Assembly (NCBI GenBank): GCA_012974475.1
Contig: JAAXQD010000005.1
Span: 1-6,763 of the forward strand
Length of the DNA stretch: 6,763 nt
Direction of reading: 5' to 3'
DNA from: Desulfobacterales bacterium
GTDB lineage: Bacteria; Desulfobacterota; Desulfobacteria; Desulfobacterales; UBA11574
Below are positions 1 to 5,546 of the stretch, piece by piece; the stretch's first letter is position 1; every line of letters starts with the position of its first letter. The notes beneath the pieces were generated by a model. That model worked only from the letters and a program-made list of their open reading frames with translations, did not search any database and was not told the DNA's origin. Position numbers and translations under genes: made by a program.

Positions 1-1
1 C

Positions 2-193
2 AATACCGTTCGAACCATTGCTCAGAGGTATAAAAAAACTGAAGCGCAAATCTTTTTTCGATATCTCAGTCAATCTGGTATTGTGCCTCTTACCGGAACG
101 TCTTCTGAGCAGCATATGAGGGAAGACCTTAGCATTTTTGATTTTGAGCTTTTTTTTGAGGATTTAAAGAATGTGGGTCTCCTACTAAATTAG
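2..193 (+). CDS. Aldo/keto reductase, C-terminal fragment (5' end outside window)
   Basis: This open frame enters from the left edge and gives 63 residues before a TAG stop. The stretch RYLSQSGIVPLTGTSSEQH followed by MREDLSIFDFEL is the C-terminal signature of aldo/keto reductases. It covers the last barrel strand, the G-T-S-S segment that in the family contacts the NADPH phosphate, and the helix leading to the F-D-F-E-L motif. Such enzymes are cytoplasmic, single-domain TIM-barrel, NADPH-dependent carbonyl reductases of about 270-330 residues, so roughly the last fifth is visible. The catalytic Asp-Tyr-Lys-His residues lie off the window, so neither activity nor substrate can be judged. The tail after F-D-F-E-L is short and ends in a hydrophobic run. 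The strong terminator at 367-397 is the first plausible transcript end downstream. The family call is fairly secure and the substrate is unknown. Confidence 0.85.
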   Translation, partial: NTVRTIAQRYKKTEAQIFFRYLSQSGIVPLTGTSSEQHMREDLSIFDFELFFEDLKNVGLLLN

Positions 194-366
194 GTATAAC
201 CAGTCGGTGGCGCTATACATGGAAATCTCTTGCGGTCTTCTGTCCTCTCACCTCTCCGTTACCTGATAAGGAGAACGCAATTAAAAATCAGGGAACCCAT
301 CTTACGAGTTAATTTTTTGCTTCGCCCCCCTACCCTGCCAAGTCGCAAACGATGGAATCACAACAC

Positions 367-397
367 AAACCCGGTTGCTTCGGCACCGGGTTTTTTT
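367..397 (+). terminator. Rho-independent terminator with UUCG loop
   Basis: The left arm AAACCCGGTTGC (367-378) pairs with GCACCGGGTTT (383-393) around a TTCG tetraloop. The stem is 11 base pairs with one bulged T, and a T-run extends to 397. The T-run is on the plus-strand 3' side, so it stops rightward transcription, most likely of the aldo/keto reductase whose stop is 173 bases upstream. An unseen small RNA could equally use it. Confidence 0.88.
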
Positions 398-434
398 ATG
401 CCTTAAAAAGCCTGTACATGTATAGTAAATTCCA

Positions 435-463
435 TTGACCTGTTTATAAGGTTCTGATAAATT
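435..463 (+). promoter_or_regulatory. Candidate sigma70 promoter with no assigned gene
   Basis: TTGACC (435-440) matches five of six -35 consensus bases. TAAATT (458-463), exactly 17 bases further, matches four of six -10 bases. Predicted initiation is near 470, pointing towards the antisense side of the tRNA genes. No convincing gene lies downstream on this strand, so the role is unknown and the match could be chance in AT-rich DNA. Confidence 0.35.
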
Positions 464-500
464 TAAATACACCAGGTGGATTGACGACCAAATCGCAAAT

Positions 501-521
501 GTTGACCAAAGTGTTGACCAA
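501..521. repeat. Tandem direct repeat GTTGACCAA, 12-bp period
   Basis: GTTGACCAA occurs at 501-509 and again at 513-521, separated by AGT. A degenerate relative (ATTGACGACCAAA) lies at 480-492. The 12-bp spacing is slightly more than one helical turn. It lies about 40 bases downstream of the candidate promoter and could be an operator-like pair, or the remains of a coding tail. Function is not determined. Confidence 0.5.
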
Positions 522-600
522 GAGGAAATTCAAAGAAATTGAAAGGCGTTTAATACCTTATGATACAAGCATCTACGAATATATCACTTCACAAATCCCC

Positions 601-641
601 AAATAGAAAAGGTTTACAGACCCTGACATCTGCAAACCCTT
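601..641 (-). terminator. Intrinsic terminator of the tRNA-His/tRNA-Arg transcript
   Basis: On the minus strand, AAGGGTTTGCAGA (641-629) pairs with TCTGTAAACCTTT (620-608). The stem is 13 bp including two G-U wobbles, with an 8-base loop. A T-rich tail continues to 601. It starts nine bases after the encoded CCA of tRNA-Arg. On the plus strand the wobbles become mismatches and no T-run follows, so the terminator is directional. Confidence 0.8.
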
Positions 642-649
642 GTTATCAT

Positions 650-726
<77 letters not shown>

Positions 727-744
727 AAAATTTAGGCGAAAAAA

Positions 745-822
<78 letters not shown>

Positions 823-903
823 TACGGAAACATATCAATCCGCTTTAGCTTTCCAGGAACGACTGTTGGCAGGTTTTCTAACGCGTTTTAATAACTGTGA
901 GAA

Positions 904-979
904 ATGCCTAAAATGCCTTAAGTGAACCAAAGTGCCTTAAGTTGAGTTCTCTTTTCTCTGACTAATTTGATGGTGCTAA
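904..979 (+). repeat. Degenerate RTGCCTAAA repeat element, copy 1 (partial)
   Basis: Four tandem units, ATGCCTAAA, ATGCCTTAA, GTGAACCAAA and GTGCCTTAA (904-940), have lengths 9, 9, 10 and 9 and end in GTTGAG (941-946). After a T/C-rich spacer comes TAATTTGATGGTGCTAA (963-979). The same order of parts recurs at 3480-3574. The two regions are therefore copies of one intergenic element, copy 1 lacking the inverted right half. It occupies the space between the tRNA pair and the small membrane gene and overlaps that gene's apparent start. Confidence 0.7.
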
Positions 980-1350
980 AGTCAAACGACAATTATTATT
1001 CCAAGAATATCCCAATTTGGATTCCTCAATCATTTATCAGATCGTTCGAGCCATTTCAAGTCAATTTATGGCATCCGGATGAAAATGTCACAACCAAACT
1101 TGGTGTTGATTCTTTTTCCCTTCTGCGATATGTTTTTCAAGCTGGTTTGCTAAAAAAATTAAAAGGATATTCGGTGACTCAATTTAGCATTTTTATCATT
1201 AGAGCAGTATTTGGCGCCGTTGTTGCGGTTGTTTTGACCCGCATGTTTTATGGAAAGGTGGAAATTGTGTATGTCGCAGGGCTTGCCGTTTTTCTGGTGG
1301 GAATGGCATATGTTATGGAATATTTTAGAAAAAAAAGAAAAGACGGCTGA
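970..1350 (+). CDS. Small two-helix membrane protein of unknown function; start uncertain
   Basis: I do not recognise this protein. From ATG 970 it gives 126 residues. The first half is polar and mixed, with a W-H-P-D-E segment near residue 35. Two hydrophobic helices follow, FSIFIIRAVFGAVVAVVLT and IVYVAGLAVFLVGMAYVM, separated by a short F-Y-G-K turn. The end is very basic (F-R-K-K-R-K-D-G), which suggests a helical hairpin with the C-terminus in the cytoplasm. The start is doubtful. TTG 967 and ATG 970 lie inside repeat-element sequence with no Shine-Dalgarno. GTG 1174 is in frame and has AAGGA six bases before it, and would give a 59-residue protein consisting of little more than the helical hairpin. 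The gene is clearly more AT-rich than selB, which follows after 77 bp on the same strand. Transfer, or truncation by the repeat, is possible. It could also be non-coding. Confidence 0.5.
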   Translation: MVLKSNDNYYSKNIPIWIPQSFIRSFEPFQVNLWHPDENVTTKLGVDSFSLLRYVFQAGLLKKLKGYSVTQFSIFIIRAVFGAVVAVVLTRMFYGKVEIVYVAGLAVFLVGMAYVMEYFRKKRKDG

Positions 1351-1394
1351 ATACACCCATACAATCGCATCGCGCAGAGCCTCATTTAAGCGGA

Positions 1395-1405
1395 TGGTTT
1401 AAAAT
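1395..1405 (+). promoter_or_regulatory. Weak candidate -10 region for selB
   Basis: TAAAAT (1400-1405) resembles a -10 hexamer, and TG precedes it at 1395-1396. No good -35 hexamer is found about 17 bases upstream. Initiation would fall near 1412, at the ribosome binding site, giving a very short leader. selB may instead be read through from further upstream. Confidence 0.2.
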
Positions 1406-1427
1406 ACAACCAGGGAGTATTTTAGAA

Positions 1428-3338
1428 TTGAAGCAGATAATCCTCGGAACCGCCGGACACATCGACCATGGAAAGACCTCTCTAATCAAGGCGATTACCG
1501 GAATCAATACCGACCGCCTCAAGGAAGAAAAACGCCGCGGTATCACCATTGAACTCGGATTCGCTGATCTCGATCTTCCCAGCGGGCAGCACCTCGGCAT
1601 CGTCGATGTCCCGGGTCATGAAAAGTTTGTCAAAAACATGGTGGCCGGCGCCACCGGTATCGATATCGTCGCCATGGTGATTGCCGCCGACGAAGGGGTC
1701 ATGCCCCAAACCCGGGAACACATGGAAATCTGCGCACTCCTGGGTATCCGGTACGGCCTTGTGGTGCTGACCAAAACCGATCTCGTGGATGAAGAATGGC
1801 TTGAGCTCGTCATCGAAGATATCCGAGACTTTGTCCAGGGGACATTTTTAGAAAACTCCCCCATTGTTCCGGTATCCTCTGCAAACGGTGCCGGCATGGA
1901 GGATTTCATCAAGACGTTGGACGAACTCAGCTCCGCAATACCCAAGCGCCCGCCGTCGAGCATTTTTCGCCTGCCGGTGGATCGTGTGTTCACCATGAAG
2001 GGTTTCGGCACCGTCATCACAGGAACGTTGATTTCCGGGCAGGTTGAGGTGGGAGACACCATCATGCTGTATCCCTCGGGTATTACCTCAAAGGTTCGGG
2101 GGATTCAGGTTCACAACAGCAGCGTAAACAACGCCGAAGCCGGCATGCGAACCGCCGTTAACTTCCAGGGGCTTGAAAAGACATCCGTCAATCGCGGCGA
2201 TGTATTGTCGAACCCGGCTGCTTTAAAATCAAGCTACATGCTCGACGTCTCCTTCGTCTACGTGAAAAGCAATAAAAAACCGATTAAAAACCGCACCCGG
2301 GTCAGATTTCATACCGGAACCAGTGAAGTGCTCGGCATCCTGGTGCTCCTCGACAAAGATGAACTTCTTCCAGGAGAAACCACCATCGCCCAGTTGCGAA
2401 TCGATGCCCCGGTAGCGGTCATTAAAGACGACCGGTTTGTCATACGAAGCTATTCCCCGGTACGGACCATCGGCGGCGGGAATATCCTCAACCCCATACC
2501 CAAAAAGCACAAGCGCTTTAAACCCGATGTCATCGACGGATTAAAAGGTTTGATGGATAGCGCACCCGAAGATATCATCTCCTATCACGTCGATGAAGCC
2601 GGTTATCGAGGGGTGACCCATTCGGATCTTAAAATAATGACCAGCCTGCATGAAAAAGAACTTCAGAAGATTATGCAGCACCTGATGTCCAACCGAACGG
2701 TCATTCTGGCGGATCGAGAACCCTACACGTATATTCACCAAAAGAGCTTTGAAAAATTTAAAAATAAAACATCCGATTACCTGGCCGATTACCACACGGC
2801 CAACCCCCTTAAAACCGGTATGCCCAAAGAAGAGCTCAAATCTAAATTTTCTGCTTTCCAGGGGACGAAAGTCTTTAATTTGATGCTCAATCAGATGATC
2901 AAAGACAACGAGATCGTTAGCGAAGAAAATGCGGTCCGCCTGGCTTCCCATAAAGTATCGCTGGGCATGGATCAGGCGGATATCAAAAAGAAAATTGTAG
3001 ATGGCTATGAACAAAACGGGCTGACACCCCCCTATTTCAAAGAACTCAAAAAAGACTTCGACGTTGAAGCACCGCTGGCCAAGGATGTACTTATGCTCTT
3101 GGTGGAAGAAGGGCGGATTGTTAAGGTCAAGGAGGATTTGTATTTCCATGCAGCGGCGGTTAAAGCGCTCCAGCAGAGACTGGTCGATTTTCTGAAGTCC
3201 CACGGAGAAATGACCACCCCGCAGTTCAAGGAAATGACCGGAGTATCCCGCAAATACTTGATCCCCTTAATCGAATATTTTGATGCCCAGAACGTAACCA
3301 TCCGGGTCGGTGATATCCGCAAACTCAGGAACCGATGA
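1428..3338 (+). CDS. selB: SelB, selenocysteine-specific translation elongation factor
   Basis: This cytoplasmic GTPase binds selenocysteinyl-tRNA(Sec) and the SECIS hairpin of selenoprotein mRNAs, and delivers selenocysteine at in-frame UGA codons. At 636 residues it has normal full length for the family. The EF-Tu-like GTPase domain shows all motifs: P-loop GHIDHGKT (10-17), RGITIELGF (37-45), DVPGHEKF (60-67), TKTD (115-118) and SSA (150-152). Domain II begins with DRVFTMKGFGTVITGTL (185-201). Domain III ends near GGGNILNP (about 348-355). The remaining 280 residues are the winged-helix repeats that bind SECIS RNA. The start is TTG 1428: GGGAG at 1413-1417 sits ten bases upstream, and the product begins MKQIILGTAGHID as expected, so an upstream start is not needed. 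Neither selA nor a tRNA-Sec gene is in the window. Confidence 0.97.
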   Translation: MKQIILGTAGHIDHGKTSLIKAITGINTDRLKEEKRRGITIELGFADLDLPSGQHLGIVDVPGHEKFVKNMVAGATGIDIVAMVIAADEGVMPQTREHMEICALLGIRYGLVVLTKTDLVDEEWLELVIEDIRDFVQGTFLENSPIVPVSSANGAGMEDFIKTLDELSSAIPKRPPSSIFRLPVDRVFTMKGFGTVITGTLISGQVEVGDTIMLYPSGITSKVRGIQVHNSSVNNAEAGMRTAVNFQGLEKTSVNRGDVLSNPAALKSSYMLDVSFVYVKSNKKPIKNRTRVRFHTGTSEVLGILVLLDKDELLPGETTIAQLRIDAPVAVIKDDRFVIRSYSPVRTIGGGNILNPIPKKHKRFKPDVIDGLKGLMDSAPEDIISYHVDEAGYRGVTHSDLKIMTSLHEKELQKIMQHLMSNRTVILADREPYTYIHQKSFEKFKNKTSDYLADYHTANPLKTGMPKEELKSKFSAFQGTKVFNLMLNQMIKDNEIVSEENAVRLASHKVSLGMDQADIKKKIVDGYEQNGLTPPYFKELKKDFDVEAPLAKDVLMLLVEEGRIVKVKEDLYFHAAAVKALQQRLVDFLKSHGEMTTPQFKEMTGVSRKYLIPLIEYFDAQNVTIRVGDIRKLRNR

Positions 3339-3479
3339 CGAACGCCTCAATAAGGGTGAAATAATTTTTCACTTGAATTTTATCAGCCATACCCATAAAT
3401 TAAAGGTTGAGTAAATATCTGGGGCCAGAGGCCCGGCTTTGGGTTACCTGTGGAAGTGGAGTGTTTTTCCATAGATCAA

Positions 3480-3630
3480 GTGCCTAAAGTGAGCTAAAAT
3501 GCCTAAATTGCCTAAAGTTGAGAAAAGCGCTTTCAGCGCAAAGCATTTTTTTTAATTAAATTGATAGTGCCAAGGGCACAACCATCAACTTTAGCTCACT
3601 TTGATTTACTTCAAACTTAGCTCACTTTCA
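3480..3630 (+). repeat. RTGCCTAAA repeat element, copy 2, with inverted arrays
   Basis: The left array is GTGCCTAAA, GTGAGCTAAA, ATGCCTAAA, TTGCCTAAA and GTTGAG (3480-3522). The right array (3585-3630), read on the minus strand, starts with degenerate units and ends in GTGAGCTAAAGTTGA. The two arrays are thus inverted with TAAAGTTGA at their inner edges. The 63-bp centre (3522-3584) holds a GCTTT/AAAGC hairpin with a T-run, TAAATTGATAGTGCCAA (3558-3574, shared with copy 1), and a perfect GTGCC-AAG-GGCAC hairpin (3567-3579). There is no transposase. It may be a non-autonomous element, a multi-site protein-binding array or a structured RNA; the sequence does not decide. Confidence 0.75.
3529..3553 (+). 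terminator. Weak intrinsic-terminator candidate inside repeat element
   Basis: GCTTT (3529-3533) pairs with AAAGC (3540-3544) around a six-base loop, followed by A and eight Ts (3546-3553). The stem is only five pairs and overlaps an alternative GCGC/GCGC hairpin (3527-3539). It could end the selB transcript 190 bases after the stop, but may merely be the A/T-rich core of the repeat. Confidence 0.3.
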
Positions 3631-3786
3631 AGCATACTGCTTTTGCAGGCATGGCCCTTCGAAGATCCCGCATCACAGGGGAAGACCAGGTTTTTAACAA
3701 CCAAATAAACCATGAGATTATCCAATTCAGCCAAATCGCCTTAATTTGGAACAGAGTTTAGGCAATTACTTTATAACGGAGACATT

Positions 3787-5493
3787 ATGGAAAATTCAAA
3801 CAACAGTGAGAATGGCCCGGTTCACGATACCGAATTCAAACGATTTGCCACAAAGCAGATCATCGTTGTCACCCTGCTCGCGGTGGTGGTCCTTTGGGTC
3901 CTCAGCGCCGTCCTGGGGTTCTTCGATAAACCTGCCGAAGTTCAGATCGCCCATAAATCCGAGGGACCTGTTGAAAATGTTTCACCCACAGCCAAGGCCG
4001 AACCCGATGCCTCCCACACGCCGATGGAGACCGCCGGCCACAAGCCGATGGAAACAGCCGGCCACAAGGCCACCGAAAGCAAGGGCCTCCTCGACGAGAA
4101 CACGGCCGGCAGCATCATGTCCGTTGATTTCATTGCCCTGGACAAAGATTTAACCGCCGGGGAAGCCATCGCATATCTCAAAAAAGAGCACCCGGAGATA
4201 ACGCAGCCGTTTCACCTGTTCGTGGTGGATGGGCACGAGAACCTGCTGGGGATGGTTTCATTGAAACAATTGATGTTCGCTGCCCCCGGCAGTGCTTTGG
4301 AAAATTTCATGACCACCGATATCCAGCCAGTGAACACCGGAATGGACACCGAGTCGATGAAAAACCTGATGACCGAACACCATCTACAGGTGGTTCCGGT
4401 TATCGATAGAACCCAAAAACTTGTGGGCGTGGTCAAAGCAGATCAGGTCATTCATCTGGCTCAAAAAGCGGCCGCAGAAACCGTTGCACACGCTCCGGAA
4501 CCGGCCCACATGGCAACAGAAAAAAAACCCGAACATCCGCCTCCACCTCTTCACGGGGCGCCGGCTGCTACCGGACATAAAGCCCCCACCCATGGAGCGC
4601 CGGCTGCTACCGGACATGAAGCCCCCACCCATGGAGCGCCGGCTGCTACCGGACATACACCCTCCACACACGGAGCACCGGCTGCTACCGGACATGAAGC
4701 CCCCACCCATGGAGCGGCCCAAGTTGCGGAAGCAAAGCCCAAGGCCATAGGGGTGGCGTTTGTGGAAGCAACCATCAAACCGCTTGAGAACGAGTTGAAT
4801 GAAAGGTTCTGGGGATGGCGTCCCAATGATATCCTCGATTTTACGGATAATGTTAACAGTTACCAGCTGGGGGTTCTGGAAGTCACCCGGCGTACCGTCG
4901 TCTCCCTGACCGAACGGATCTCCCGCACCGGCAGCACTGCGGCATTTGACAGCAATCTCGAGAACGCCATGAACTGGTTCATGGTTAAATCCAACAAATA
5001 CTGGTTCCCGTCTCCGGAATCAAAATACAAGGCCGGCCTTGACGAACTCAGAACTTACAAGGAAAAACTCGAAAAAGGAGAAGGCAACTTTTACACCAGA
5101 CCCGACAATTTGATTCCGTTGTTGATGGCTTACGAAGATCTGCTGGGAAGCTGTGAAGAAAATTTGGTCAAGACCGACGAGGACGACGGAAGCCCGGTCA
5201 GTTATTTTCAAGCGGACAACTACTTCTTTTATGCCCAGGGCATCGCAAGCGCCATGGGAACGATTCTGGAGGCTGTTCATAAAGATTTCCTGATTACCGT
5301 GGAATCCCGCCGTGGGGCCGAGGTGCTTCATCATGCCATCGTATCGTGCCATCATGCTGCAGAAATCCATCCGTGGATAATCACCAACAGCACCCTCAGC
5401 GGCGTTCTGGCAAACCATCGCGCCAACCTGGCGGCACCCATGAGCCATGCCCGGTTTTATATCAATGTGCTGATTAAAACCCTTTCGACATAA
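3787..5493 (+). CDS. Membrane-anchored CBS-pair protein with His-rich repeats and C-terminal DUF2333 domain
   Basis: This 568-residue protein has no experimentally known function. The start ATG has GGAG (3778-3781) five bases upstream. Order of parts: a charged N-terminus, one membrane helix (25-46), two copies of an 8-residue H-x-P-M-E-T-A-G repeat (77-92), a CBS pair (about 105-230), a Pro/His-rich linker with four HGAPAATGHEAPT-type 13-mers (256-307), and a DUF2333 region (about 320-568). The CBS segment resembles the MgtE magnesium-channel module: T-A-G-S-I-M then L-F-V-V-D and L-G-M-V-S-L, and in the second copy V-V-P-V-I-D and L-V-G-V-V. DUF2333 is recognised by FWGWRPNDI, the Y-Q-L-G-V-L stretch, FPSPESKYKAG, FYTRPDNL, YFFYAQG and a late A-N-H. 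K18, R19 and K23 before the helix predict that the bulk is periplasmic, an unusual place for CBS domains. The CBS insertion and repeats enlarge it well beyond my recollection of ordinary DUF2333 proteins, about 330 residues. Confidence 0.88.
   Translation: MENSNNSENGPVHDTEFKRFATKQIIVVTLLAVVVLWVLSAVLGFFDKPAEVQIAHKSEGPVENVSPTAKAEPDASHTPMETAGHKPMETAGHKATESKGLLDENTAGSIMSVDFIALDKDLTAGEAIAYLKKEHPEITQPFHLFVVDGHENLLGMVSLKQLMFAAPGSALENFMTTDIQPVNTGMDTESMKNLMTEHHLQVVPVIDRTQKLVGVVKADQVIHLAQKAAAETVAHAPEPAHMATEKKPEHPPPPLHGAPAATGHKAPTHGAPAATGHEAPTHGAPAATGHTPSTHGAPAATGHEAPTHGAAQVAEAKPKAIGVAFVEATIKPLENELNERFWGWRPNDILDFTDNVNSYQLGVLEVTRRTVVSLTERISRTGSTAAFDSNLENAMNWFMVKSNKYWFPSPESKYKAGLDELRTYKEKLEKGEGNFYTRPDNLIPLLMAYEDLLGSCEENLVKTDEDDGSPVSYFQADNYFFYAQGIASAMGTILEAVHKDFLITVESRRGAEVLHHAIVSCHHAAEIHPWIITNSTLSGVLANHRANLAAPMSHARFYINVLIKTLST
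4015..4062 (+). repeat. Two tandem 24-bp coding repeats (H-x-P-M-E-T-A-G)
   Basis: Two in-frame 24-bp units (4015-4038 and 4039-4062) encode HTPMETAG and HKPMETAG, and a decayed third begins HKATES. They sit between the membrane helix and the CBS pair, are close to identical in DNA, and form the first of two separate repeat tracts in the same gene. Confidence 0.8.
4552..4716 (+). repeat. Four 39-bp tandem coding repeats plus partial fifth
   Basis: Four in-frame 39-bp units start at 4552, 4591, 4630 and 4669, with a partial unit at 4708-4716. Each encodes a 13-residue unit of the HGAPAATGHEAPT type, with histidines at positions 1 and 9. All four share the identical core CCGGCTGCTACCGGACAT. 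Units two and four differ at two bases and unit three is the most diverged. DNA-level near-identity points to recent slippage or unequal exchange, so copy number probably varies between strains. Confidence 0.92.
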
Positions 5494-5546
5494 ATCTACT
5501 TAGCCTCGGGCAAATATCGACGAAAAAGACCGTTTTCTTTCGGGTA

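Larger units (their letters stand above)
194..649. other. Gene-free stretch between the aldo/keto reductase and the tRNA pair
   Basis: No convincing protein gene is seen on either strand. The stretch contains a plus-strand intrinsic terminator (367-397), a sigma70-like promoter pointing right (435-463), a tandem 9-mer (501-521) and the minus-strand terminator of the tRNAs (601-641). The 170 bases between the reductase stop and the first terminator contain no recognised RNA family. A 35-codon open frame (ATG 499 to TAG 606) lacks a ribosome binding site and is not called as a gene. The base composition is visibly richer in A and T than selB or hemW. Confidence 0.6.
3339..3786. other. Gene-free stretch between selB and the CBS/DUF2333 gene
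   Basis: No protein or recognised RNA gene is seen. Its centre (3480-3630) is the larger copy of the repeat element. To the left, GGGCC-AGA-GGCCC (3422-3434) is a perfect 5-bp hairpin without a T-run. To the right, CTGC-TTTT-GCAG (3637-3648) is a tiny hairpin. No good sigma70 promoter with correct spacing could be found before 3787. The composition is AT-rich compared with both neighbouring genes. Confidence 0.6.

Noticed and set aside
499..606. 35-codon open frame as a real gene
   Set aside because: There is no Shine-Dalgarno before ATG 499, AGGTGG is only one base from the alternative TTG 481, and no protein similarity is recognised. It is kept only as an observation.
829..837. Extended -10 (TG-A-TATGTT, minus strand) as promoter of the tRNA pair
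   Set aside because: Initiation would coincide with the mature tRNA-His 5' end, and no acceptable -35 is present. The real promoter is not identified.
2541..3203. Minus-strand open frame of 220 codons opposite selB
   Set aside because: It is a shadow of the selB coding frame, with no ribosome site and no recognisable domain, while the plus strand encodes a complete, conserved protein.
3480..3630. CRISPR array
   Set aside because: Units are 9-10 bp, degenerate and contiguous with no unique spacers, and half are inverted. No cas gene is present.
3746..3777. TTGGAA and TATAAC as a promoter for the gene at 3787
   Set aside because: The spacer is 20 bases and the would-be initiation point falls at the ribosome binding site, so the geometry does not work.
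4384..4826. Repetitive antisense and alternate-frame proteins over the 39-bp repeats
   Set aside because: Because the unit length is divisible by three, every frame becomes a repeat protein without stops. Only the plus-strand frame continues into the CBS and DUF2333 domains.
5521..5542. Hairpin between the convergent CBS/DUF2333 and hemW genes as a bidirectional terminator
   Set aside because: The stem is only about seven weak A/T pairs with a wobble or mismatch, and neither side has a proper T-run after it.
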